Assembly (NCBI GenBank): GCA_019348475.1
Contig: JAHWJJ010000003.1
Coordinates: forward strand, 1 to 25,507
DNA from: Gemmatimonadota bacterium
GTDB taxonomy: Bacteria > Gemmatimonadota > Gemmatimonadetes > Longimicrobiales > Longimicrobiaceae
Length of the DNA stretch: 25,507 bases
Reading direction: 5' to 3'
In this document: one piece after another, positions 16,243 through 24,392 of the stretch
Layout of the letters: each line of letters opens with the position of its first letter
How positions within the stretch are numbered: the first letter of the stretch is position 1
Translations under genes and position numbers: made by a program
Notes under the pieces: generated by a model
Told to the model about the DNA's origin: nothing
What the model saw: the letters and a program-made list of their open reading frames with translations, nothing else
Database searches by the model: none

Positions 16243-19200
16243 ACCGACGAGGCGAACCTCTGATGACGAGCTTTCTGAACAAGTGGGCCGCCGCGGCGCG
16301 GACGGCCGCCTTCGCCCTGGCCGTGGCCGCGGGGCTGGCGGCGGCGCCCCCGCTGGCGGCGCAGACCACCACCGGCGAGATCCGCGGCCAGGTGACGGAC
16401 GAGGAAGGCGCCCCGCTGGCCGGCGTGTCGGTGACGGCGCGCAACCAGGGCACGGGGCTGCAGCGCGGCACCACCACGGGTGCCGACGGCGCCTACGTGA
16501 TCCGGCTGCTGCCGCCGGGCGCGTACACGGTGCGGGCGGCGCAGATCGGCCGGCGCACGGCGGCGGTGGACAACCTGAACGTGGCCGTGGGCGCGTCGGC
16601 GGTGGCCAACCTGCGGCTGGGCACCGAGGCGCTGGCGCTGGAGGCGGTGACGGTGACCGCGGCCGGCGGCCCCGAAGTGGCGCAGGGGGGCGTGACCCAG
16701 CTGGTGAGCGAGCAGCAGATCCGTGAGCTGCCGGTGCTGGGGCGCGACTTCACCGACTTCATCAACCTGTCGGGGCTGGTGGCGCCGGACCCGGGGAACA
16801 CCACGGGCGGGCAGTTCTCCATCGCGGGCCAGCGCGCGTCGCAGACCAGCATCCAGATCGACGGCGTGGACGCGAACAACTCGTTCTTCGGCGAGAACCG
16901 GGGCGGGTCGCGCATTCCGTTCGCGTTCTCGCTGGAGTCGATCCGCGAGTTCCAGATCATCACCAACGGCTACGACGTCGAGTACGGCAGCTACACCGGC
17001 GGCATCGTGAACGTGGTGACGCGCGGCGGCACCAACGACTGGCGCGGCACGGCGTACGCCAACTACCGCAGCGACGCGCTCACCGGGCGCAACTTCCGCC
17101 AGGACGAGCCGCTGGAGGACTACCGGGTGACGCAGTACGCGGCCAGCATCTCGGGCCCCATCGTCCGTGACCGGCTGTTCTTCCTGTTCTCGCTTGACGG
17201 GCAGCGCCGCCGCGAGCCGCAGCTCCCCATCTCGCTGGCGCGCTTCGGGCCGGGCGGGGCCTCGGAGGACCCGGTTCTGTTCGACCAGGTGCAGCGGTAC
17301 TTCCAGATCCTGGAGAACCGCTACGGGATCCGGAACGCCGGGTCGGGCTACGAGTCGTTCAGCACCAGCAACGACGTGCTCACGGTGTTCGGGCGCGTGG
17401 ACTGGAACATCAACGACAACCACCGGCTCACGCTGCGGCACAACTTCAGCAACTTCGACAACCTGAACGAGTTCAACCCCAACTTCGACTTCATCTACGG
17501 CCGCTCGCGGGCCGAGCAGCTGGAAGGGACCACGAACTCCACGGTGGGCGAGCTGCAGTCGGTGCTGGGGGCGCGAACCTTCAACACGCTGCGCTTCCAG
17601 ATCTCGGACGAGGGCCGGCCGCGCCAGGGCAACGACGTGCGCCCGGCGCTGATCGTGAACCTGGAGGGGGGGCAGCGCATCGGGTACGGCGGCACCTTCG
17701 TGTCGTACCTGAACAACCTGGAAGAAACCAAGTTCCAGCTGATCGACAACCTGACGCACACGCGCGGCGAGCACACCTTCAAGGTGGGCGGCAACCTGAT
17801 GTACACGCGGATCTTCAACCGCTTCATCGCCAACGGCGCGGGTGAGTACAGCTTCCCCAACCTGGACGCGTTCGAGGCGTTCCAGCCGTCGTCGTTCACG
17901 CGCTTCATCCGCCAGGGCGGCGGCGTGCCGGTGTCGGAGTTCGACGTCGCCGAGTGGTCGCTGTACGCGCAGGACGAGTGGGCGGTAACGCCGCGGCTCA
18001 CGGTGACCGGGGGGCTGCGCTACGACGTGCAGTCGTTCCGCAACGCGCCCCTCCCGGTAATCCAGGCGGAGCAGGCGTTCACGGTGGAGTCGGGGATCGC
18101 GCCCACCGACAACAACAACATCAGCCCGCGCCTGTCGCTGGCGTACGACCTGCGGGGCGACGGCCGCTCGGTGTTCCGCGCCGGGGCCGGCTACTTTTAC
18201 GGCCGCGTGCCGTACGTGCTGGGCGGCAACGTGGCGGGGAGCGTGATTCCCACGGTGCAGGTGGTCTGCCGCGGGGAGCTGGGCGACCCCACGGCGCCCC
18301 CGTCGCCGCGGAACTACGGCAACTGGTCGCCGGGCGGGCTGGACAACCCGGAGCAGTGCGCCGAGAGCGCGGCCACCACGGGGCTGCCCACGTACACCTT
18401 CTGGCAGCCGGACTTCGAGTTCCCGGAGAGCTTCAAGGCCAACGTGGGCTTCGAGCAGGCGTTCGGCCGCAACACCACCGCTTCGGTGGACCTGCTGCTG
18501 ACGCGGGGCTACAAGCTCTACACGGTGCGCAACCTGAACCTGCGCCCGGTGCAGTTCGAGCTGGAGGCCGAAGGCGGCCGGCGCATCTACCAGCCGGCGG
18601 CAATCTTCAACCCGGCGGCCAGCGACGCCACGGCCAACGCGATTCGGTCGCGGCTGAACCTGGAGTTCGGCGACGTCTACGTGAACTACAACGACGGCCG
18701 CTCCACGGGTACCACGGCCACCTTCAACCTGAACCACCGGTTCAGCGGGGCAACCACCTTTGGCGGGTCGTACACCTGGACGCGCGCGTTCGACAACTCG
18801 TCGTACTCGTGCTGCACCGCCAGCTCCGGCTATCAGGACCCGGACGTGGGGCTGTACGGCCCCAACGAGGTGGGCGGCATCGGCGACCGGGCGCGGACGT
18901 GGGGGCCCAGCTACTACGCCCGCACGCACACCTTCGTGATGAACGCGGCCACGCGCCTGCCGCTGGGGGTGAACCTGTCTGGCATCTGGCGCATCCAGAG
19001 CGGCCGTCCGTGGACGCCCGAGGTGAGCGGCGACATCAACGGCGACGGCACGCGCTTCAACGACCGGCCGTACCTGTACGCGCCGCAAGACCTGCCGCTG
19101 GCCGACACCGGCGCGGCGGCGGTGGAGCAGCGCGAGCGGTACGCCGGCTTCCTGAACAGCCGTGACTGCCTGAACGACTACGTGGGGCAGATCGTTCCGC

Positions 19201-19511
19201 GCAACACCTGCCGGTTCCCGTGGAGCAACACGCTGGACCTGCGGGTGAGCAAGAGCATCGGCAGCCGGCGCGGCCAGCGCGCCGAGCTGCAGGTGGACAT
19301 GTTCAACGTCCTCAACGGGCTGAACAGCGAGTGGGGCCGCGTGGTCGGGGTGTTCTCGGCCAACCGGAACGTCCTGCAGGCGGTGCGCTACGACCCCGCC
19401 ACCGGCCGCACGCTGTACCGCGTGCCGGCAAACTTCGGTCGCGAGGAGCCGCTGGGCGCCAACCTGCTGCTGCAGTTCCAGACGCAGCTGGGGATGAAGG
19501 TCTACTTCTAG
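16239..19511 (+). CDS. TonB-dependent receptor with carboxypeptidase-regulatory-like domain (Oar-like)
   Basis: A 1090-residue outer membrane active transporter. A signal peptide (ending PPLAAQ at about 42) precedes a carboxypeptidase-regulatory-like domain (about 45-130), a plug domain (about 150-265, with QTSIQIDGVDANNSFF and GGIVNVVTRGGTN) and a large beta-barrel. The barrel ends in LGMKVYF, whose terminal Phe is the usual outer-membrane assembly signal. A Cys pair (SYSCCTASSG) lies in a barrel loop. The ATG at 16239 overlaps the preceding TGA and has GGAGG ten bases upstream; the ATG at 16263 (MTSFLNKW) gives an equally good signal peptide. It is the last gene of an operon with two OB-fold lipoproteins, an arrangement reminiscent of SusC with its lipoprotein partner, though no SusD homologue is present. 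The ligand is unknown. Confidence 0.93.
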   Translation: MNRRGEPLMTSFLNKWAAAARTAAFALAVAAGLAAAPPLAAQTTTGEIRGQVTDEEGAPLAGVSVTARNQGTGLQRGTTTGADGAYVIRLLPPGAYTVRAAQIGRRTAAVDNLNVAVGASAVANLRLGTEALALEAVTVTAAGGPEVAQGGVTQLVSEQQIRELPVLGRDFTDFINLSGLVAPDPGNTTGGQFSIAGQRASQTSIQIDGVDANNSFFGENRGGSRIPFAFSLESIREFQIITNGYDVEYGSYTGGIVNVVTRGGTNDWRGTAYANYRSDALTGRNFRQDEPLEDYRVTQYAASISGPIVRDRLFFLFSLDGQRRREPQLPISLARFGPGGASEDPVLFDQVQRYFQILENRYGIRNAGSGYESFSTSNDVLTVFGRVDWNINDNHRLTLRHNFSNFDNLNEFNPNFDFIYGRSRAEQLEGTTNSTVGELQSVLGARTFNTLRFQISDEGRPRQGNDVRPALIVNLEGGQRIGYGGTFVSYLNNLEETKFQLIDNLTHTRGEHTFKVGGNLMYTRIFNRFIANGAGEYSFPNLDAFEAFQPSSFTRFIRQGGGVPVSEFDVAEWSLYAQDEWAVTPRLTVTGGLRYDVQSFRNAPLPVIQAEQAFTVESGIAPTDNNNISPRLSLAYDLRGDGRSVFRAGAGYFYGRVPYVLGGNVAGSVIPTVQVVCRGELGDPTAPPSPRNYGNWSPGGLDNPEQCAESAATTGLPTYTFWQPDFEFPESFKANVGFEQAFGRNTTASVDLLLTRGYKLYTVRNLNLRPVQFELEAEGGRRIYQPAAIFNPAASDATANAIRSRLNLEFGDVYVNYNDGRSTGTTATFNLNHRFSGATTFGGSYTWTRAFDNSSYSCCTASSGYQDPDVGLYGPNEVGGIGDRARTWGPSYYARTHTFVMNAATRLPLGVNLSGIWRIQSGRPWTPEVSGDINGDGTRFNDRPYLYAPQDLPLADTGAAAVEQRERYAGFLNSRDCLNDYVGQIVPRNTCRFPWSNTLDLRVSKSIGSRRGQRAELQVDMFNVLNGLNSEWGRVVGVFSANRNVLQAVRYDPATGRTLYRVPANFGREEPLGANLLLQFQTQLGMKVYF

Positions 19512-19533
19512 CCCGCTTTAGCGGTCGGATCCA

Positions 19534-19570
19534 GGGCCGCCTGTCCCACTCCGGGGCAGGCGGCCCTTTC
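19534..19570 (+). terminator. Rho-independent terminator of the lipoprotein/receptor operon
   Basis: GGGCCGCCTG (19534-19543) pairs perfectly with CAGGCGGCCC (19557-19566), with a possible inner CCC/GGG pairing, and is followed by TTTCG. It starts 23 bases after the receptor's TAG stop. Confidence 0.85.
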
Positions 19571-19599
19571 GCGTGCCGTCAGGGTGCGGGCGGGCGGGA

Positions 19600-19678
19600 G
19601 TGCGAAAGTGCGAAAGTGCGAAAGTGCGAAAGTGCGAAAAGTGCGAAAAGTGCGAAAGTGCGAAAGTGCGAAAGTGCG
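19600..19678 (+). repeat. GTGCGAAA octamer tandem repeat
   Basis: About nine copies of the 8-bp unit GTGCGAAA, two of them lengthened by one A, then degenerate GTGCGTGTGTGCGTGGGTGCGTG. It lies just after the operon terminator. Its period equals that of the repeat at 5985, but its sequence differs. Confidence 0.9.
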
Positions 19679-20460
19679 TGTGTGCGTGGGTGCGTGATAC
19701 CGATTGTGGAGGATCGTTCTGGAATCCGCGCCGGAGAACGCATTGCCCGAGCCGCCGCAGTGCAATCCGCCGGGGGAAGACGGGCGGTGCTGGATGGGTG
19801 CGGTGCGACGGCCGGAGGCGGACCGGTTGGGACCGGCAGGATGCCGGCGTCCCCTGGTCGACAGGATGCTGCCGGCGAGGGGACGGGATCCGCATTTTTT
19901 GGACGCGCAGGGATCAAGGTGGCGCGGCTGGGGGGCGGCCGGGGCACATCATCCACCCGATCGCGATCCGTAAGAGGCCGCCCCGGCTGAACGCTGGACA
20001 ACAGAGTGGATCACGGCCATTGGAAGTTCTGGTTACGAACCGGGACGACCAACGGGCTCACCCGCTTCTGAAGTGGGCCGTTTTCGTCCGGCGAATGTGT
20101 GCCGTTTTCATCCGGCCAGGGAACTCATGGCCCAGCAATGATCTGTGACCGAGGAGGCGCCCGCGGGCTCGAGTTCGGTGCAGGTTTTCCGGCGCCGACC
20201 GAGAGATCTACTCACCGGTGCCTGTACCCCTGCCGCACGGCGGCGACCCGCCCGGGTGACGGAGTGACCGAGGCCGGACACCGGGTTCCAGCGCCCGGCC
20301 CCCGATCAGCACGGCGGAGTAGATTCCTCGGACGGCGCCCCGACAGATCCAGCATGCGTCAGGATCGCGCGGGGCGCCTTCCTCGCAAGGCAGCCCGTCT
20401 GTGGGGGCTGCCCTGGGGGAAAGCGTTCGCGGACGAACGGAACGCTACGGGTTCGATGTG
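19679..20460. other. Gene-free interval between TonB receptor genes
   Basis: About 780 bases with no credible gene; open frames here are short, rich in Arg/Pro and lack ribosome binding sites. Structure seen: an imperfect hairpin at 19829-19853 (CCGGCA-GGA-TGCCGG core); a 20-bp direct repeat with 24-bp period at 20073-20092 and 20097-20116 (GTG(G/T)GCCGTTTTC(G/A)TCCGGC); a GGCAGCCC/GGGCTGCC hairpin at 20389-20412; and AGCGTTC/GAACGCT near 20423. The direct repeat might be a remnant of an insertion-sequence end. Confidence 0.5.
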
Positions 20461-20496
20461 AAAAGAAGGCGCCCCCGCCTGAGCGGGGGCGCCTTT
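20461..20496 (-). terminator. Rho-independent terminator, probably bidirectional
   Basis: GGCGCCCCCGC (20468-20478) pairs perfectly with GCGGGGGCGCC (20483-20493) around a CTGA loop. On the minus strand it is followed by TTCTTTT and lies about 32 bases after the receptor's TAA stop. On the plus strand TTTCGTT follows, so it could also stop rightward transcripts. Confidence 0.9.
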
Positions 20497-20524
20497 CGTT
20501 CGGGTCCGGAAACGGAATCCGCCG

Positions 20525-23500
20525 TTAGAACGCGTAGCGGATGCCGGCCTGCACCTGGTAGCGCGAACCCAGGTCAGAGATCGTGAACGGCGTGCTGCGC
20601 GGGGCGAACCCGTTGAGCAGCACCCGGCCGTCCACCGCGGTGGTGCTGGAGACGCGAAGCACCTGGTCCGCCTGGTTGGGCACGAACTCGCTCACGCCCC
20701 ACTCGCTGTTGAGCAGGTTGGCAAAGTTCAGGATGTCGATGGTGAACTGCGCTCCCTGGCCGCGCAGCGTGGGCAGCGTCTGCGCGAACCGCACGTCGAA
20801 GCGGTTGCTCCACGGCTGCCGGCAGGCGTTGCGCTCGATCACCGTGCCGCGGGCCTCACGCAGGCACTCCACGCTCTCGATGAAGGCGTTCAGGTTCTGC
20901 CACGACGCCTCGGGCGTGTAGGGATTGCTCCCGCTCTGCGGCGCGAACCGCACCTGGTCGGCGCTGGCCGGAACGTAGATGAGGTCGTTGGCGTCCTGCC
21001 CGTCGCCGTTCACGTCGCCGTTGTACGTGTAGCTGTACGGACGGCCGCTCTCGCCCACGTAGATGAGTGAAAGGTCCGTGGGCGCGCGGCGGAAGAACGT
21101 GAACTGCCGCGTGCCGCTGGCCACGATACGGTGCGGCACGTCGTTCAGCGCCGTGCGCAGCGCCGGGGCGTTGGGGTTCTGGTCGATGGGGTTGAACCGG
21201 AAGTTGGACGACGCCTGGCTCGATGTAAGGCCGTTCACGTCCTCGGAACGCGAGAAGGTGTACGCCAGCGAGGCCTCCCAGCCGTCGATGAACGGCCGCT
21301 GCAGCTGCGCCGTGAGGCTGTAGCTGAAGTTCTCGCCCGTGTTGAACACGTCGTACACGCTGCCGAAGCCGCTGGCGCGCACGCGCGTGTACGCCTGCCG
21401 CCCCTCCACCATCGTGTTCCCCGCCGGGATCACCGTCAGGTCGCGGTAGGTGGGGTCGCTGCGGCTGTCGGTGTACAGCCCCTCCAGGGTGCCGTACAGG
21501 CCGAACGGCAGCCGCTGGTCCACCGCCAGCGAGTACCGCAGCACCTGCGGCAGCTTGAAGTCGGGGTCGATGGTGTTGATCTCGTTGGCCAGCGCGCTCA
21601 CCGGCAGGGACTCACCGGCCGCGTTCACGCACGCCCGCGGCTGGTTGGCCGGGTTGGGGTTGAACCGCGGCGCGCGGGCGGTGCTGCTGGCACAGGTAAA
21701 GCGGGTGTAGTCCAGTCCCGTGTTGCCGTACGCGTTGGACACCCACACGTAGGGCGTGCGGCCGCTGAACAGCCCCACGCCGCCGCGCACCTGCGTGCTC
21801 TGGTTGCCCGTGACGTCGAAGTTGAAGCCGACGCGCGGGTTGAAGAGCACGGTGTTCTCCGGCACCTGGTCGGTGCGCCGGCCGAACGTGCCCAGGTTGG
21901 CCGCGGTGTACGCCGCCTGGAACGCGGTCTCGAACGCGGGGTTGCGGCCCGGGTTGTCGGGGAACTGGGTGAGGTCCCAGCGCAGCCCGGCCGTGAGCGT
22001 AAGCCGCGACGACAGCGACATGCGGTCCTGGACGTAGAACGACAGCTGCCGCACCGAGAACTCGGCCCGCCGCTGCGCGCCCTCCACGTCCTCGTTGAAG
22101 AACGAGAACTCGTACCGGCTGGGCGTTCCCGCCCGCAGCGCCTCGACGCCGCTGAAGCGGTAGAAGCCGTAGAGGTTGCGGGCGAACAGGTTGCTGAAGC
22201 TGAAGAACTGGTTGGTGGTACCCACCGTCACGCTGTGGATGCCGCGCGAAAAGCTCAGGTCGTTGGTGATCTCCAGGACGTCCTGGTCCAGCGCGTTGGC
22301 CACGGAGAAGTTCTCGGACCCGGCCACCACGCGGCAGCTGCTGCCGGCGCACGAACCCGAGGGCAGGTCCACCTCCACGCGCGGGAACAGGTTCGACGGC
22401 ACCTCGCGGTTGTCGCGCACCGTGGTGTAGCCCACCCGGAACTCGTTGAACAGCTGGTTGGCGAAGGTGCTGTTCAGCTGTCCCACCGTGGCGTTGGTGG
22501 TGCTGTTGAACACGTACCCGCCGTTCCCCAGGTAGAAGGAGGCGTCCGACCGGCTGAAGTTGTCGTCGAACGCGTCCACGTAGTTGTGGCGCAGCGTGAG
22601 CCGGTTGTTGGCGCCCAGGTTCACGTCGAAGCGCGCGAACAGGTTGTCGCTCTCGCGGCGCAGGTTCAGCTCCTCGTACGTGCCCGGGTCGTAGCCGTAG
22701 ACCTCACGCAGGATGGTGGCGACGGAGTCGACGCGGGCGCCCGAGATGGTGGCGCTGCCCGTGGTGGTGAAGCCGGTGCCCGAGCGCGTGACGAACGTGC
22801 CGTTGGGCGCCTCGCGCCGCGCCATCTCGCCGGCCACGAAGAAGAACGCGCGGTCGCGGATGATGGGGCCGCCCACCGAGAACGCCAGCTCGTTCTGCTT
22901 GAACTCCCTGAAGTTGGTGGAGCGCACCGTGGTGCCCGCCCGGTCGAACTCGTAGTTCCCCACCAGGCTTTCGTTGCGGCCGAAGAAGGCGACCGAGCCC
23001 TCGAGATCGTTGGTTCCCGACCGGGTGACGGCGTTGATGCCGGCGCCGGTAAAGCCGCCCTGGCGCACGTCGAACGGGGCCAGCACCACCTGGAACTCCT
23101 GGATGGCCTCCAGCGTGATGGGCTTGGTGCCCGCCTGGCCGCCGGGAGTGCCGCTGGAGGCAAGGCCGAATAGGTCGTTGTTGGCCGCGCCGTCGATCTG
23201 GATGCTGTTGAAGCGGAAGTTGCGCCCCGCGCCGCTGGTGCCGCTGCCGCTGGTGCTGATCTGCGGCACCAGGCGGGTGAAGTCGGTAAAGTCGCGGGTA
23301 ATGGTGGGCAGCCGGCTGATCGCCGAGTCGCTGATGACCATGGCCGTCCCCGTGCGCCCGGGCGAGATCACCGCGCCCCGGTCCTCGGCGGTCACCGAGA
23401 TCGCCTCCAGCACCACCGCCTGCGGCGCCAGGGTAAAGTCCACCGTCTCCGTCTGGCTGAGCGCCAGCTGCACGCCGGCGCGCGACTGCGTGCCCAGACC

Positions 23501-23776
23501 CACGCGCGAGGCCTGCACGCGGTACGGCCCGCCGGGCTGCAGGCCCTGCAGCAGAAAGCGCCCGTCGCCGCGCGTCACGGCACGGTACTCGGCGCCGGTG
23601 CGCGTGTTGGTGGCCACCACGGCCGCCCCTTCGATGGGCTCACCCTGTTCGGTGGTGACCCTGCCGGCCACGGCCGAAGTGGTCACGCCCTGCGCCGCCG
23701 CCGGGGCTGTCCAGCCCAGCAACGCAAGGAGCGCCCACAGCAGCGCAGCCGCTGCGTGCGAACGTCGAATGGTCAA
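20525..23776 (-). CDS. TonB-dependent receptor with carboxypeptidase-regulatory-like domain (Oar-like), TTG start
   Basis: A 1083-residue outer membrane receptor. A signal peptide (TIRRSHAAAALLWALLALL, cleavage after APAAAQ at about 29) precedes a carboxypeptidase-regulatory-like domain (about 33-118), a plug (about 140-255, with NSIQIDGAANNDLFG and GAGINAVTRSGTND) and a large barrel ending in VQAGIRYAF, with a terminal Phe. No ATG or GTG lies near the signal peptide. The TTG at 23776 is chosen because GAGGA lies three to four bases upstream and the signal peptide begins there. A promoter at 23869-23896 and a leader hairpin at 23804-23829 precede it, and a strong terminator follows. It is related to the receptor at 16239 (shared TRDFTDF/GRDFTDF plug start) but lacks lipoprotein partners. 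The ligand is unknown. Confidence 0.9.
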   Translation of the reverse strand: MTIRRSHAAAALLWALLALLGWTAPAAAQGVTTSAVAGRVTTEQGEPIEGAAVVATNTRTGAEYRAVTRGDGRFLLQGLQPGGPYRVQASRVGLGTQSRAGVQLALSQTETVDFTLAPQAVVLEAISVTAEDRGAVISPGRTGTAMVISDSAISRLPTITRDFTDFTRLVPQISTSGSGTSGAGRNFRFNSIQIDGAANNDLFGLASSGTPGGQAGTKPITLEAIQEFQVVLAPFDVRQGGFTGAGINAVTRSGTNDLEGSVAFFGRNESLVGNYEFDRAGTTVRSTNFREFKQNELAFSVGGPIIRDRAFFFVAGEMARREAPNGTFVTRSGTGFTTTGSATISGARVDSVATILREVYGYDPGTYEELNLRRESDNLFARFDVNLGANNRLTLRHNYVDAFDDNFSRSDASFYLGNGGYVFNSTTNATVGQLNSTFANQLFNEFRVGYTTVRDNREVPSNLFPRVEVDLPSGSCAGSSCRVVAGSENFSVANALDQDVLEITNDLSFSRGIHSVTVGTTNQFFSFSNLFARNLYGFYRFSGVEALRAGTPSRYEFSFFNEDVEGAQRRAEFSVRQLSFYVQDRMSLSSRLTLTAGLRWDLTQFPDNPGRNPAFETAFQAAYTAANLGTFGRRTDQVPENTVLFNPRVGFNFDVTGNQSTQVRGGVGLFSGRTPYVWVSNAYGNTGLDYTRFTCASSTARAPRFNPNPANQPRACVNAAGESLPVSALANEINTIDPDFKLPQVLRYSLAVDQRLPFGLYGTLEGLYTDSRSDPTYRDLTVIPAGNTMVEGRQAYTRVRASGFGSVYDVFNTGENFSYSLTAQLQRPFIDGWEASLAYTFSRSEDVNGLTSSQASSNFRFNPIDQNPNAPALRTALNDVPHRIVASGTRQFTFFRRAPTDLSLIYVGESGRPYSYTYNGDVNGDGQDANDLIYVPASADQVRFAPQSGSNPYTPEASWQNLNAFIESVECLREARGTVIERNACRQPWSNRFDVRFAQTLPTLRGQGAQFTIDILNFANLLNSEWGVSEFVPNQADQVLRVSSTTAVDGRVLLNGFAPRSTPFTISDLGSRYQVQAGIRYAF

Positions 23777-23803
23777 TTTTCCTCGGGGGAGTTGGAGGTT
23801 TAC

Positions 23804-23829
23804 CGCTCCGGACCGCCTCGTCCGGAGCG
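23804..23829 (-). promoter_or_regulatory. Leader hairpin upstream of the TonB receptor
   Basis: CGCTCCGGAC (23804-23813) pairs perfectly with GTCCGGAGCG (23820-23829) around a six-base loop. It lies 27 bases upstream of the TTG start, inside the predicted transcript. It could be an operator or an mRNA structure that affects translation or stability; no T-run follows, so it is not a typical attenuator. Confidence 0.55.
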
Positions 23830-23868
23830 CGTAAGGGTAGCACGCCCGGGTTGCACGAGACAGCCACC

Positions 23869-23896
23869 AATGTAACGAGTTCGGAACGACCGTCAA
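23869..23896 (-). promoter_or_regulatory. Sigma70-like promoter of the TonB receptor gene
   Basis: On the minus strand, -35 TTGACG (23896-23891), a 16-base spacer and -10 TACATT (23874-23869). The predicted transcript start near 23862 would give a leader of about 86 bases that contains the hairpin at 23804-23829. Confidence 0.55.
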
Positions 23897-24069
23897 CTGA
23901 GTAGATGCCGCGCCATTCGCCCCGCGGAAACCCCTGGAGCGCCGCCGAATCGCGCCAGGTCCGCAGGCGCGCGCGCGCCGCCGTGCGGACGAGGCATGAG
24001 GGCCTGAACTGGCCGTCTGATGCCGTTTATCGGATTCTTTTGTGCATTCGAGGCCGAAACGGCGTCTCA

Positions 24070-24150
24070 CGCGGAGGGCGCGGAGAACGCGGAGCGGCGA
24101 GGACGCGGAGAACGCATCCTCATCTGTTCTCTGCGTCCGCGCCCTCCGCG
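24070..24150. repeat. Long imperfect inverted repeat
   Basis: Outer arms CGCGGAGGGCGCGGA (24070-24084) and TCCGCGCCCTCCGCG (24136-24150) are perfect 15-bp complements. An inner stem GACGCGGAGAAC (24102-24113) with GTTCTCTGCGTC (24126-24137) has one mismatch. The two stems overlap at 24136-24137, so they are partly alternative structures. It resembles interspersed palindromic repeats and lies upstream of the receptor promoter. Confidence 0.65.
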
Positions 24151-24363
24151 CGAGACCCGCAGTAGAACTGTCAGTGCACAGCAGATCGTGGGAATCGGTA
24201 TCACACAGGCAAAAAACCGAGCAGACCCAGCAGAGAGGCGGCCCGTGCACTCTGCTGAGTCTGCTGACGTTGGTGTGAGGCTAAATCTCGCCGGCCGACG
24301 AATGTACAATCTACTTCGCCGTGCTGGTGGCTGGCCCCCGGGATGGAGCCCGGCATGCGACCT
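24151..24363. other. Intergenic region with a second hairpin
   Basis: No gene is seen. A 16-bp stem with a single mismatch is formed by AGCAGACCCAGCAGAG (24220-24235) and CTCTGCTGAGTCTGCT (24250-24265), with a 14-base loop. A short CCGGG/CCCGG hairpin near 24337-24355 could help end transcription of the cystathionine beta-synthase gene. This stretch is less GC-rich than the neighbouring genes. Confidence 0.5.
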
Positions 24364-24392
24364 CCATCACCCCATCACCCCATCACGGATCA
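24364..24392 (-). repeat. Short GGGTGATG octamer run at the end of the cystathionine beta-synthase gene
   Basis: On the minus strand nearly three copies of GGTGATGG follow directly after the TGA stop (24392-24390). Period and sequence resemble the GGGTGAAN octamers after the radical SAM and TetR stop codons. Confidence 0.55.

Noticed and set aside
16131..19088. A 985-codon open frame opposite the second TonB receptor
   Set aside because: Composition is Arg/Val/His-rich with no motif or signal; the plus-strand receptor explains the region completely.
16239..19511. A SusC/SusD glycan-uptake locus
   Set aside because: The receptor has a partner-lipoprotein layout, but neither lipoprotein resembles SusD and no carbohydrate-active enzyme is in the operon.
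19600..19678. Possible CRISPR array
   Set aside because: Units are 8 bp and contiguous with no spacers; it is a simple tandem repeat, and no cas genes are nearby.
19573..20461. Small genes in the interval between the second and third receptors
   Set aside because: Candidate frames are short, overlap the octamer repeat, and show no ribosome binding site or protein-like composition.
21131..23173. A 680-codon plus-strand frame opposite the third TonB receptor
   Set aside because: Shadow of the receptor gene, with no recognisable domain or ribosome binding site.
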